This document shows, piece by piece, positions 24,785 through 33,853 of a stretch of DNA of 64,000 bases. The notes below the pieces were generated by a model that saw only the letters and a program-made list of their open reading frames with translations, was not told where the DNA came from and made no database searches. The translations under genes were made by a program, and so were the position numbers. Within the stretch, counting starts at the first letter, position 1. Each line of letters starts with the position of its first letter. This DNA comes from CAZCPB01 sp044223975 (GTDB lineage: Bacteria > Planctomycetota > Phycisphaerae > Phycisphaerales > UBA1924), in the NCBI GenBank assembly GCA_044223975.1, contig JBGALI010000020.1:40420-104419 (forward strand), given 5' to 3'.

Positions 24785-27700
24785 ATGATCACGCATCGGC
24801 GTCTGCTTTCCTGCGTCCTGTGCTCGCTCGCAGCCGCGGGAATCGGGGGGAGTTGCTTCGCTCAGGACGAACCCGAAGGCGTCGACCGACGGATCGATCC
24901 GCCCACCGGTCGCGACCTCGCTCACTGGCCCCCTTCGCCGCAGTTCGATTACCGGCACATGCGCCTGGCGATCGATATCCCAGAAATTCAGCAGGCCCGC
25001 TTCTCGGCCGTGGAGACTCTGAAGGTCACCGCCGTGGGGAACCCCCGCCCGACCATGCGCCTAGATGCGGGCCCTGGGATAGAGATCAAGCGTGTGCTCC
25101 GAAACGGGGCCGTCACGCCCTCCCGGCGCGAGAGCGAACAGCTCTGGATCGATTTTTCCCCCGCGATCCAGCCTGGGAGCGATTCTGACATCACGATCGA
25201 GTACGAGTGCGACTTCTCCAAGAACCACGGGAACGGCCTGACCTGGTCGAAGGGCCGACCCGACGCGCCGGGGCTGACGGAGCAGTTCCCCCAGATACAC
25301 AGCCAGGGGGAGTCGGAGGAGAACCACCTCTGGTTCCCCTGCCACGATTTCCCCAACGTCAAGCTCACGACCGAGATGGTGGTCACCCTCGAGGACGGGT
25401 ACGAGGTCTGCTCGAACGGCCACCTCGTGGAGCGCAAGGCCGACACGCCGAGCGCGGGGCGAGTGACGTGGCACTGGCTCCAGGACAAGCCCCACTGCAA
25501 CTACCTCGTCACGCTGGTGATCGGGAAATTCGCCGTCGTTGACATCGGCGGACCGCAGACCGCGCGCCCCGGCCTGCCCATGCACGTGTACACGCCGGCC
25601 GGCACGGAGGAGACCGTGCGCGAGCGCTTCCGGCGCACGCCCGACATGGTGGCGTACTTTGAAGCCAAGTTCGACGAGCCGTACGCCTGGGACAAGTACG
25701 ACCAGCTCATCTGCCGCGACTTTATCTGGGGAGGCATGGAGAACACCAGCGCCACCACGCTGTATATGCAGGCCGCACGGGGGCGCGGGGCCGGCGGCGG
25801 GGTGGAAGACACGATCTCCCACGAACTCGCGCACCAGTGGTTCGGCGACCTGATCACCTGCAAGTCGTGGGAACACCTGTGGCTCAACGAGGGGTGGGCG
25901 TCGATCTGCGAAGCTCTTTGGAACGAGCAAAAAGCCAACCTGGCCGCGGCGGGACGCCCGCTTCCGGAGACGCCGCGGCAGCGCCCCCCCACCCCTTCTG
26001 CCGCGCCCTCCACACCGCCGCCCGCGGAGACGTCACCCAAGCCTGCCGAACCCGCCGTCGATCTGATCAAGCCCGGCGAGGGCGGGGCCGACCTTGCACC
26101 CGCGGCCGACGGCCCGACCCCGGTCATCGCCCCCGCGAGCGACGCCGGGCGGCGCGCGTACCAGAGGACCATTCTCACCTTCATGCGCACCCAGCGTGGG
26201 TCCAACCACGGCTACGCGCCGTTGTACCCGAGCTTGGTGAGCAACCGCTACGACAACGCCGAAGACGCGATCCAGAAGACCGATGACGTGTACTCCAAGG
26301 GCGCGATGCTCCTGCACATGCTCCGCGTGGGACTGGGAGACGACGTCTTTACGCAGGGGACGCGCCTGTACCTGGATCGCTTCAAGTTCCGGTGCGCCGA
26401 GACGGACGATTTCCGCCACTGCATGGAGGAGGCTTCCGGCCAGAGCCTGGAGCGGTTCTTCGATCAGTGGGCGTACCGGCCCGGGCTGCCGCGGTTCGAG
26501 ATCGACCTTCAGTACGACGATTCGACCGGAGGACTGGCGGTCACCGTCGATCAGACGCAGCGGATTGACTGGCGAAACCCCGCCTACGAGGTGCGTCTGC
26601 CCCTGTTCCTGAAGTACGAGGACGGATCGTCCGAGTACGTGTACGTCGGCGTCGATTCGCGTCACGTCACCGCGAACTTCAAGACGGGCATGCGGCCCAA
26701 GGACGTCAGCGTTGATCCGAACCTGACGGTGCTCGGGGCGTCCACGATCCGCAAACCCCTGGCCATGTGGCTCGAAGAACTGCGCGACGGCACTACCCTG
26801 TTTGCCCGGGTGCGCGCGGCCGAAAGGCTGGCGTCGCAGGATTCGTCCGACGCCGCCGCCACCGCCTCGCTCCTGCTCCTTGCCACGGACCCCGCGGAAG
26901 ATCCCACCGTCCGCGAGGCGGCGGCCAACTCGTGCAACATCCGAACGGTCGCGGCAGCGGCTCTCGCACGCGGGAGCCGCCGCACGCCAGGCCGCCTCGG
27001 AATGGTCGGCCCGTGCTTCCTCTTCGGATCCTGCGCGTCGCTCTCACCCGCTGAACCGACCGCCGCGCGCCCGCGTCACCAAGTCGAGATCCCGCTCATG
27101 ACGAACGTCCCGCGACCACTTGCATTGTCCATCAGCGCCGGCATTCTCGTGAGCATGGCAGGTTCGGCGTGGGGCGCCGGGTCTGTCGATGCCGAGATCC
27201 GCGCCGATGCGGTCTCGCACACGCGTACAACGATCGGTGTCGAGGAGTGCTCACACTGCCTGGGCTTGGCCCTCGGGGCTGAGGCCGCGCCACACGCGGG
27301 CCGCATCCCGTTCGACGAAGCGACCGGCCGGCGCCTGGCGAACTTCCCGCCGCACCGGATCGTCGACATCAATCACATGCGCCTGGACCTGTCGATCGAT
27401 GACATGAACACGCCGACCATGAACGGCGTGGAGACGCTCACGGTCACCCCCGTCGGATGGGCGCTCAACGGGCTCAACCTCAACGCACGCGGCCTGAAGA
27501 TCTCTCGCGTCGAGTCACCCGGGCGGACCGCAAGCTTCGAGTACGACGGCGAAATGCTCAAGGTGCAGCTCGACCCTGCCCCGGCGCCGGGCGAGCGGAC
27601 GACCGTGATCACGACGTACTCGGTCAACAACCCGCCCTCGGGGCTCATCTGGACGCCCGAATCAAGCGCCTGGCCCGGCCGCCCCGCGCAGATCCACACG

Positions 27701-29824
27701 CAGGGGCAACCGCAGACCAACAGCTACTGGTTCCCCTGCCACGATTTCCCCAACGAGCGACTGACTTCCGAGCTGCGAGTGACCGTTCCGGCGGGATTCA
27801 CGGTGTGCTCCAACGGACGTCTCATCGGCCACGACAACATCATCCGGACGACCAAGGACAAGCTCGGCGGGTCGGTCATGCTCCCCGCCGAGTCTTTCCA
27901 CTGGATGCAGGATGAAGAGGCCAACGGCAATCGTCAACTACCTGTGGTGTCGATGGACGTGACGGTGGCATCGTGGACGTGGGCGTGGAGACCTGCTGGT
28001 ATCCCCGTGTGCGTGCCGAGAACGCGGCAAAGACGTGCGCGCATTCGGCACACCGCGATGATCGAGGCGCTCGGTGCCCGGCTGGGCGAGCCGTACCCCT
28101 GGTGCAAGTACGCGCAGTGCGTGGTCTGGAACTTTGCGGCCGGCGGGATGGAGAACACCAGCGCCACGACGCTCTACGACACCGCGATCATCGCGCCCCA
28201 GGCGCTGGCGGAGTTCGATCTCGACGGACTCATCAGCCACGAACTCGGGCACCAGTGGTTCGGGGACCTGCTCACGTGCAACTCCTGGGAGCACGTGTGG
28301 CTGAACGAGGGGTTCGCGACGTACATGTCGGCGCTGTGGGCCGAGAAGCGGCACGGCCCCGAGGGCGGGACGAACGCGTACGAGACCGACGTGCGCGGGT
28401 TCTTTGATGCGATCATCGCCAACGACAGGCCCGAGGCTCCGTACGCGCAGCCCATGGTGAGCAAAGTCTACGACCACCCGTGGCAGGCGTTCCGCCGCCC
28501 GGCCAACCCCTACACGAAAGGCGCTTCGATCCTGCACATGCTCCGCGCACGCCTCGGCGACGAGGTGTTCTTCAGGGGGATCGCGACGTACGTCGATCGG
28601 TTCAAGCACCGCGATGTCGAGACGTCGGACCTTCGCAAGACACTCGAAGAAGTATCGGGGGACAGCCTCGAGCAGTTCTTCGCGCAATGGTGCCTGCGCC
28701 CGGGAGTTCCGACGCTGCAAATCAGTACCGCGTTCGACGCGGCAACCCGCGAGCTTCGCGTGGACGTCGAGCAGACCCAGAACATCGATGCCGACAACCC
28801 GGCGTTCGAGTTCACGCTGCCCGTGTGGATCGACACCGGATCCGGGACCGGCACCGCCGCGGGCACGTGGCTCAAGGTGGACGTGCAGGGGCGGAAGGCA
28901 ACCGGCAAGGTCGTGCTCTCCGGCGAACCTCGGATCATCGCCGTGGACCCGGGCTTGAGCGTCCTGGCGGGAATGAAGATCGCGGTGTCGCAGGCGCAGT
29001 GGTTGGCGCAGCTCGCCGACGGTCCGACGTACGCGTCGCGTGTGCAGGCCGCCCGGGCGCTGGGGGCAGGTGAACACTCCAAGGACTCCGCGAGCACGCT
29101 CTTTGCGATTGCCATGGACCGCAACGCGTACCCGCGTTTCCGCGGCGAGGCCGCCCGCGCACTGGCCGCCATGAAGGACGTCGAGCACGTCGAGACGCTT
29201 GCCGCCGCGCAGCTCACGCCGCCGAGCGTGCGCGAGGCCGCGGTGCAGGCGTTGGGCGACGCCGCGGCGTCACGCGACGACGCGGACGGCAAAGCGTTCC
29301 GAGCACGAGCGGTGGCCCTGCTCGCTGAACTTGCCGAGCGGGACCCCTCGGTGAAGACACGTGCGGCCGCGGTCGCGGCGCTCGGAAAGCTCCGGGCCAC
29401 GGACCGGGTCGGACCGGTGCTCCTGGCCTGCCGGACGGACTCACAGGACGACGTGCTGCGTCAGGCCGGCTTGGGCGCCCTGGGGGACTTCGGTGCCCCC
29501 GGCCAGGCGCAGACCGTCATCTCTCTCACTCAAGAGGGCGTTCTGAACCGCACCCGCGCCAAGGCCACCGAGACGCTCGGCAAGGTCGGCGCTCAGGGAC
29601 GCGACGCGGCGTTCAAGCGGCTCGTCGAACTCCTGAACGACCGGGAGGTCCGCGTTCGTGCCGCGGCACGCCAGGGGCTCGCGGACCTGGGTGACCCGCG
29701 CGGGGTTGCGGCACTCGAGAAGGCCGCCACCCGACTCGGCGATGCCGACCGCGCCGACGCCAAGGACTGCCTCCGGCGCCTGAATCAAACGCTCGCTCCG
29801 CCCGCGGCGAAGAACCCGGGCTGA
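24785..29824 (+). CDS. Tandem M1 family aminopeptidase (two fused modules)
   Basis: One open frame of 1679 residues holding two complete M1 zinc aminopeptidases. Module 1 (about 1-770): signal peptide, GAMEN-type WGGMENTSATTL, zinc motif HELAHQWFGDLITCKSWEH with Glu in WLNEGW, a Pro-rich insert (about 395-450) and catalytic Tyr in VYSKGAML. Module 2 (about 772-1679): an internal signal-peptide-like start (MTNVPRPLALSISAGILVSM), AGGMENTSATTL, HELGHQWFGDLLTCNSWEH, YTKGASIL, then HEAT-like repeats to the C-terminus. The 40 residues between modules look non-coding in style, and a stretch near 27918-28057 reads out of family frame. It is probably two duplicated genes joined by loss of a stop codon or by sequence errors. 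Ribosome site: AAGGAG. Confidence 0.75.
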   Translation: MITHRRLLSCVLCSLAAAGIGGSCFAQDEPEGVDRRIDPPTGRDLAHWPPSPQFDYRHMRLAIDIPEIQQARFSAVETLKVTAVGNPRPTMRLDAGPGIEIKRVLRNGAVTPSRRESEQLWIDFSPAIQPGSDSDITIEYECDFSKNHGNGLTWSKGRPDAPGLTEQFPQIHSQGESEENHLWFPCHDFPNVKLTTEMVVTLEDGYEVCSNGHLVERKADTPSAGRVTWHWLQDKPHCNYLVTLVIGKFAVVDIGGPQTARPGLPMHVYTPAGTEETVRERFRRTPDMVAYFEAKFDEPYAWDKYDQLICRDFIWGGMENTSATTLYMQAARGRGAGGGVEDTISHELAHQWFGDLITCKSWEHLWLNEGWASICEALWNEQKANLAAAGRPLPETPRQRPPTPSAAPSTPPPAETSPKPAEPAVDLIKPGEGGADLAPAADGPTPVIAPASDAGRRAYQRTILTFMRTQRGSNHGYAPLYPSLVSNRYDNAEDAIQKTDDVYSKGAMLLHMLRVGLGDDVFTQGTRLYLDRFKFRCAETDDFRHCMEEASGQSLERFFDQWAYRPGLPRFEIDLQYDDSTGGLAVTVDQTQRIDWRNPAYEVRLPLFLKYEDGSSEYVYVGVDSRHVTANFKTGMRPKDVSVDPNLTVLGASTIRKPLAMWLEELRDGTTLFARVRAAERLASQDSSDAAATASLLLLATDPAEDPTVREAAANSCNIRTVAAAALARGSRRTPGRLGMVGPCFLFGSCASLSPAEPTAARPRHQVEIPLMTNVPRPLALSISAGILVSMAGSAWGAGSVDAEIRADAVSHTRTTIGVEECSHCLGLALGAEAAPHAGRIPFDEATGRRLANFPPHRIVDINHMRLDLSIDDMNTPTMNGVETLTVTPVGWALNGLNLNARGLKISRVESPGRTASFEYDGEMLKVQLDPAPAPGERTTVITTYSVNNPPSGLIWTPESSAWPGRPAQIHTQGQPQTNSYWFPCHDFPNERLTSELRVTVPAGFTVCSNGRLIGHDNIIRTTKDKLGGSVMLPAESFHWMQDEEANGNRQLPVVSMDVTVASWTWAWRPAGIPVCVPRTRQRRARIRHTAMIEALGARLGEPYPWCKYAQCVVWNFAAGGMENTSATTLYDTAIIAPQALAEFDLDGLISHELGHQWFGDLLTCNSWEHVWLNEGFATYMSALWAEKRHGPEGGTNAYETDVRGFFDAIIANDRPEAPYAQPMVSKVYDHPWQAFRRPANPYTKGASILHMLRARLGDEVFFRGIATYVDRFKHRDVETSDLRKTLEEVSGDSLEQFFAQWCLRPGVPTLQISTAFDAATRELRVDVEQTQNIDADNPAFEFTLPVWIDTGSGTGTAAGTWLKVDVQGRKATGKVVLSGEPRIIAVDPGLSVLAGMKIAVSQAQWLAQLADGPTYASRVQAARALGAGEHSKDSASTLFAIAMDRNAYPRFRGEAARALAAMKDVEHVETLAAAQLTPPSVREAAVQALGDAAASRDDADGKAFRARAVALLAELAERDPSVKTRAAAVAALGKLRATDRVGPVLLACRTDSQDDVLRQAGLGALGDFGAPGQAQTVISLTQEGVLNRTRAKATETLGKVGAQGRDAAFKRLVELLNDREVRVRAAARQGLADLGDPRGVAALEKAATRLGDADRADAKDCLRRLNQTLAPPAAKNPG
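27098..29824 (+). other. Possible separate second M1 aminopeptidase gene
   Basis: In-frame ATG at 27098 opens a signal peptide (cleavage near AGSAWGAG) and a self-sufficient 908-residue M1 enzyme with HEAT repeats. A TGA in another frame overlaps this ATG as ATGA (27098-27101), the coupling layout used throughout this window. That suggests the upstream gene once ended there and was frameshifted into fusion. Confidence 0.45.
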
Positions 29825-29843
29825 CACGGCGCCGGTCGCCGCG

Positions 29844-30581
29844 TCAACGTTGCGAGTGGCGTGCCACGAACGCCGCGTACTGCTCGGGCGTGTCGATGCC
29901 GACGGTGCGCACATCGCGCACCGCGACGGCGATGCGGAACCCGTGCTCGAGCACGCGGAGTTGCTCGAGCATTTCCGACCGTTCGAGCGGTGTTGGTTCG
30001 AGCGCCACGTACCGGTGAAGAAACGCCGCCCGATAGCAATAGAGCCCGACGTGCTTAAGAGACGCCGCGGGCACGCCGCCCGCGCGAGCGTGGGGCACGA
30101 GTGACCGGGAGAAATACAGCGCTGTCGAGTCGCGCCGCAGCACGACCTTGACGATGTTCGGATCGGACGGATCCTCGCCGGGCCCGAACGGCGACGCCAC
30201 GGTGGAGACTTCGGCCCCGGCGTCGAGCAATGACCGCACCGCCGCGTCGATCACGTCGCCTTCGATCTCGGGCTCGTCGCCCTGCACGTTGACTATCACG
30301 GCGTCGTCGGCCAGCCGGAGCGCCCGGGCGGCTTCGGCGAGACGGCTCGTGCCGTTGGGATGGTCCCGCGACGTCATGATTGCCGTGCCGCCGAAACTCT
30401 CGACCACTGCCCGCACCCGTTCATCGTCGGTCGCGACCACCACACGCTCGATCATCGAGCCCCGCGAGGCGGCCTCGACGACGTGCCGTATCAGCGGTTT
30501 GCCGGTCGCGTCCGCGAGCACCTTGGCCGGGAATCGCGTGGACCCGAGGCGCGCGGGGATGATGGCGACGGCCTTGCGCAT
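29844..30581 (-). CDS. kdsB: 3-deoxy-manno-octulosonate cytidylyltransferase
   Basis: 245 residues. Activates KDO as CMP-KDO for lipopolysaccharide core synthesis, which supports an LPS-bearing outer membrane. Motifs: IIPARLGSTRFPAKVLAD (nucleotide-binding loop), VVVATDDERV, NVQGDEPEIEGDVI (metal-binding Asp/Glu), KHVGLYCYRAAFL and LEQLRVLEHG. Length fits the family. It lies 12 nt downstream of the TPR gene on the same strand and converges with the M1 ORF, 19 nt apart. Confidence 0.93.
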   Translation of the reverse strand: MRKAVAIIPARLGSTRFPAKVLADATGKPLIRHVVEAASRGSMIERVVVATDDERVRAVVESFGGTAIMTSRDHPNGTSRLAEAARALRLADDAVIVNVQGDEPEIEGDVIDAAVRSLLDAGAEVSTVASPFGPGEDPSDPNIVKVVLRRDSTALYFSRSLVPHARAGGVPAASLKHVGLYCYRAAFLHRYVALEPTPLERSEMLEQLRVLEHGFRIAVAVRDVRTVGIDTPEQYAAFVARHSQR

Positions 30582-30593
30582 GCTTGCGAACCG

Positions 30594-32114
30594 CTACGCG
30601 CTTGGCTTGGCCCGCAGCTCGGCGCCGAGCTTCTTCAGGGCCTCGCGGCGCTGGCGGATGTCCTTGTACGTGATCTGCTGCATCGCGATCGACGACGCCA
30701 GCTTCTCGGCCTCCTCGGCCGCGCCAAGGTCGCGGCCCGTCTCGGCCTTTTTCTGAAGCGCAGTCAGAAGCCCGTAGCGGAGTTCCATCGCGACGGCGGG
30801 CAGAATGTCCTTGGCGTCGAGCGCCCGCCGGAAGGTCTCCATCGACTCGTCGAGATAGTCCACCTTCAGGAATGCCTCCGCCATCACGCCGAGAGCCTCG
30901 GCCCGGTTCTTGGGTTCGTTCTGGGCTTCCTGCAACTGCTCGATCGCCTCCCAGTGCTTGCCCAGCAGGTAGAACCGCAGCCCGAGTTGGAACTTGATCG
31001 TCAGGTCCGTGGGGTACGCCTCGGCCTTGGCCTGCAACTCAGCCACTTCCGCTTCGGTCAGCGCCGTCTGGGCCGCGACCAACTGATCTTTCAGGGATTG
31101 GTCCTGAGGGCTGGCCTCGACCTTTGCCTTCAGTTCGCGCACCGGACGGGCCTGGCGCCGAAGACGAATCTCACCTGCTCTGGCGCGAAACTCATACTGG
31201 CGCGTGCGCTCGTACGCTTCGCCCAGAAGACCCAACGCCCGTTCCTCATCCTCCGGCTTGCCACGCTCCAAGAGCGCCTGCACCAGCCGCTTGAGCGTGG
31301 GAATGTCGTCGGCCCGCTTCTTGAACTCTTCCTCCGCGCCCGCGAGAACCCGGTCCTTTACCTCGTCGGTCTTGACGATGCGCTCGGACTCGTTGAGCTG
31401 GCGCTGCTTGTCGGCATCGCGGATGTTGGCGCGGAACCCGCCGGCCTCGCCGGTCTTGTCGTACCCGCCGCGGTTCATGGTCGCCTGCGCGGCCAGGTTG
31501 CGGACGTGGGCGCCCAGGGCGCCGTCGGTGTTGTCCAGCCGGTACGCGAACTCGCCGGCCTTGAGCGCGCGGTCAAAGGCCCCGAGCTTGGCGAAGCAGT
31601 CCATCACCTTGACCAGAACATCCTTGCGCGGCTTCTTGTCCTGCATCGCGGCGCCAAGCACGAATTCGCCCACGAAGTACGCCGGCTCGGCTAATTGGAG
31701 CCCGGCCGCGAGTTCGAACGCCTTCACGCCGACCCCCGAGTCCTGCGGCTTGACGGCCCAGTCCAGCAGGGCGCCCAGGTACTTGTCCACCTCGGTCCGC
31801 CCGGAAATAGCGTTGGCCACATCCTTGCCGGGTCGCTTGCCCCCGCTCTCGCTGACAAAAGCCTGTGCCGACCTGAGGAACGATTCGGTGCCGTTCATGC
31901 TCCCGGGGTCGAACCGCAGGCCCCCGAGCCAGAGCTGCATGGCGTACTCGTAGTTCGTCGAATCGTGGGCGGTGCGGGCATGGGTAAAGAACTTGGCGGC
32001 CTTTTCCGGCTCGCGGGGCACCCCGCCGCCGGAACCGTTGCCGCCCGCCCCCGGGGGCGTTGCCTCGCCGCCCTGGTCCCCGCCACCAGACTTCTTCCAG
32101 CCGAAGATCGCCAA
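30594..32114 (-). CDS. TPR-rich protein of unknown function
   Basis: 506 residues. It starts with a Gly-rich flexible segment (about residues 8-32) and then consists almost wholly of helical repeats of TPR type, for example AKFFTHARTAHDSTNYEYAM near the N-terminus and FQLGLRFYLLGKHWEAIEQL around residues 380-400. There is a charged coiled-coil stretch in the middle (about 240-340). No signal peptide or membrane helix, so it is probably a cytoplasmic scaffold. GGGAG lies 11-12 nt before the ATG, and TAGAAT upstream (near 32180) is a possible -10. Such proteins recur in planctomycetes without known function. It is probably co-transcribed with kdsB. Confidence 0.75.
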   Translation of the reverse strand: MAIFGWKKSGGGDQGGEATPPGAGGNGSGGGVPREPEKAAKFFTHARTAHDSTNYEYAMQLWLGGLRFDPGSMNGTESFLRSAQAFVSESGGKRPGKDVANAISGRTEVDKYLGALLDWAVKPQDSGVGVKAFELAAGLQLAEPAYFVGEFVLGAAMQDKKPRKDVLVKVMDCFAKLGAFDRALKAGEFAYRLDNTDGALGAHVRNLAAQATMNRGGYDKTGEAGGFRANIRDADKQRQLNESERIVKTDEVKDRVLAGAEEEFKKRADDIPTLKRLVQALLERGKPEDEERALGLLGEAYERTRQYEFRARAGEIRLRRQARPVRELKAKVEASPQDQSLKDQLVAAQTALTEAEVAELQAKAEAYPTDLTIKFQLGLRFYLLGKHWEAIEQLQEAQNEPKNRAEALGVMAEAFLKVDYLDESMETFRRALDAKDILPAVAMELRYGLLTALQKKAETGRDLGAAEEAEKLASSIAMQQITYKDIRQRREALKKLGAELRAKPSA

Positions 32115-32265
32115 GCGAACTCCCTCACACCTTGGGTTCGACCTCGCCCCCGGACACCCCGGGGCACGAGCACAGATTCTAGTAAACGTACGCGGGGTTG
32201 GCGCGATTGCTCCCTGCGCCCCTCGCGTTTCGGTCCGGCGCGGATACGGGGCCTGAGTCGGGAGA

Positions 32266-32271
32266 TATCAT
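32266..32271 (+). promoter_or_regulatory. TATCAT, -10-like hexamer 7 nt before def start
   Basis: TATCAT ends 7 nt before the ATG at 32279. A GGGAG also sits immediately before the start but at poor spacing. Candidate leaderless or very short-leader promoter of the def-fmt operon. Confidence 0.4.
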
Positions 32272-32278
32272 CGGGAGA

Positions 32279-32836
32279 ATGAGCGTGGATCCTGCCGCAT
32301 TGCACGTCCTGACGTACCCGGAGCCCGTGCTCCGCCGCAAGGCAAGCCCCGTGGGGGAGGTTACGGAGGAAGTGCGCCAAGTCGCCCGCCGGATGATCGA
32401 TCTGATGTTCGAGGAGGAGGGGATTGGACTGGCGGCACCCCAAGTGGGGCTTCCTTGGCGGCTGTTCGTGGCCCACGTGCCCGCCGACGAAGACAGGCAC
32501 CTCTCCGATGACCCCCCCACCTGCACGGCCGAGCCGGGGGTGTACATCAACCCGGTCCTGCTGGAGCCCGCCGGGGAGCTCGAGCCCTACGAAGAGGGGT
32601 GCCTGAGCCTGCCGGAGATCCGCGGGCAGGTCTTCCGCCCGCCCCTGATCACCATCCGCGCGACCGGCCTGGACGGCACCATGTTCACCCGCCGCGCGGC
32701 CGGGCTGCTGGCACGCTGCTGGCAGCACGAGACCGACCACCTCAACGGCGTGCTCATCATCGACCGCATGACCCAGATGTCGCGCCTCAAGAACCGTCGC
32801 GCAGTGCGGGACCTTGAGCGGGCCGGCAACGGCTAG
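32279..32836 (+). CDS. def: Peptide deformylase
   Basis: 185 residues from the ATG at 32279. Removes the N-formyl group from nascent proteins. All three metal/catalytic motifs are present: GIGLAAPQVG (motif 1), EEGCLSLPEI (motif 2, metal Cys) and QHETDHLNG (motif 3, HExxH). The stretch between motifs 1 and 2 has a small insert (DEDRHLSDDPPTC). It is followed by fmt, the classical def-fmt pairing of formyl removal and formyl addition, and then by a small zincin-like gene. Confidence 0.95.
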   Translation: MSVDPAALHVLTYPEPVLRRKASPVGEVTEEVRQVARRMIDLMFEEEGIGLAAPQVGLPWRLFVAHVPADEDRHLSDDPPTCTAEPGVYINPVLLEPAGELEPYEEGCLSLPEIRGQVFRPPLITIRATGLDGTMFTRRAAGLLARCWQHETDHLNGVLIIDRMTQMSRLKNRRAVRDLERAGNG

Positions 32837-32896
32837 GCTCATGGGTGTCAGAGCGCCCGGAACCGACTCCCCTACCGCAATGGATTGCGAGACAGC

Positions 32897-33853
32897 ATGG
32901 ACCTGGTTTTCTTCGGTTCTGGCGCCTTTGGAACACCGACGTTGTCGGCGCTGTGCTCGGCACACCGGGTCATTGCGATCGTTACGCAGCCCGACAAGCC
33001 CGCCGGGCGCGGCGGACAACTCACACCCACCCCGATCGCGCAGTGGGCGAACGAGCACGTACCGGAAGTGCGCCTCTTCAAGCCATTGAAAGTGAATGTG
33101 CCGGAAGTAGTCGCCGAACTCCGCGGTCTGGGCGCCCAGGCGTGGGTGGTGATCGCCTTCGGCCAGAAACTCGGGACAGGGCTGCTTGAGGGCGTGTTCG
33201 CGATCAACCTGCACGCGTCGCTGCTGCCGCGATGGCGCGGGGCGGCGCCGATCAACGCGGCGATCCTCGCGGGCGACACCGAGTCTGGCAACAGCGTGAT
33301 CACACTGGCTGACCGGATGGACGCGGGCGAGGTGCTCGGCCAGTCGCACCGAGCCATCGATCCGCTCACCACGGCGGGCGAACTGCACGACGCCTTGGCC
33401 GCCGACGGTCCGCGCTTGGTCCTGGAGGTTCTTTCGTCGTACGAGCGGGGCACGGTGACTCGTCGCCCTCAGGACGAATCGCTCGTGACGCTCGCCTCGA
33501 AGCTCTGCAAGGAGGACGGGTGGCTGGACTTCAGCGCCCCGGCCGAAGAATGCCGTCGACGGGTGCACGGACTCACCCCGTGGCCGGGCGTGACGGTACT
33601 CCTCAGCGAGGACGGCACGGCTCAGGGCACGCCGCTCAAGGTCCAGTGCGTGAAGGTTGAGCCGCGGGGTTCCCAAGAACTCCCGGGGCGGCTTGTCGAC
33701 GCCCGGGCGGGGCTGGTCGCGTGCGGGGCCGGAACTATGCTGAGGTTGCTGGAAGTTCAGCCGCCGGGAAAGCGATCGATGGAGTGGGGCGAGTTTGCCC
33801 GCGGGCGAAGACTGGGTGCGGGCGCCCGGCTCATCGGGAGAAGTCAGGGATGA
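32897..33853 (+). CDS. fmt: Methionyl-tRNA formyltransferase
   Basis: 318 residues from the ATG at 32897; an in-frame TTG at 32885 is less likely. Formylates initiator Met-tRNA with 10-formyl-tetrahydrofolate. N-terminal LVFFGSGAFGTPTL, then the folate/catalytic motif INLHASLLPRWRGAAPIN with the conserved Asn-His, and later LADRMDAGEVL with the Asp. The C-terminal OB-like domain (about 205-310) begins at HGLTPWPGV. It overlaps the next gene by ATGA. Confidence 0.95.
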   Translation: MDLVFFGSGAFGTPTLSALCSAHRVIAIVTQPDKPAGRGGQLTPTPIAQWANEHVPEVRLFKPLKVNVPEVVAELRGLGAQAWVVIAFGQKLGTGLLEGVFAINLHASLLPRWRGAAPINAAILAGDTESGNSVITLADRMDAGEVLGQSHRAIDPLTTAGELHDALAADGPRLVLEVLSSYERGTVTRRPQDESLVTLASKLCKEDGWLDFSAPAEECRRRVHGLTPWPGVTVLLSEDGTAQGTPLKVQCVKVEPRGSQELPGRLVDARAGLVACGAGTMLRLLEVQPPGKRSMEWGEFARGRRLGAGARLIGRSQG

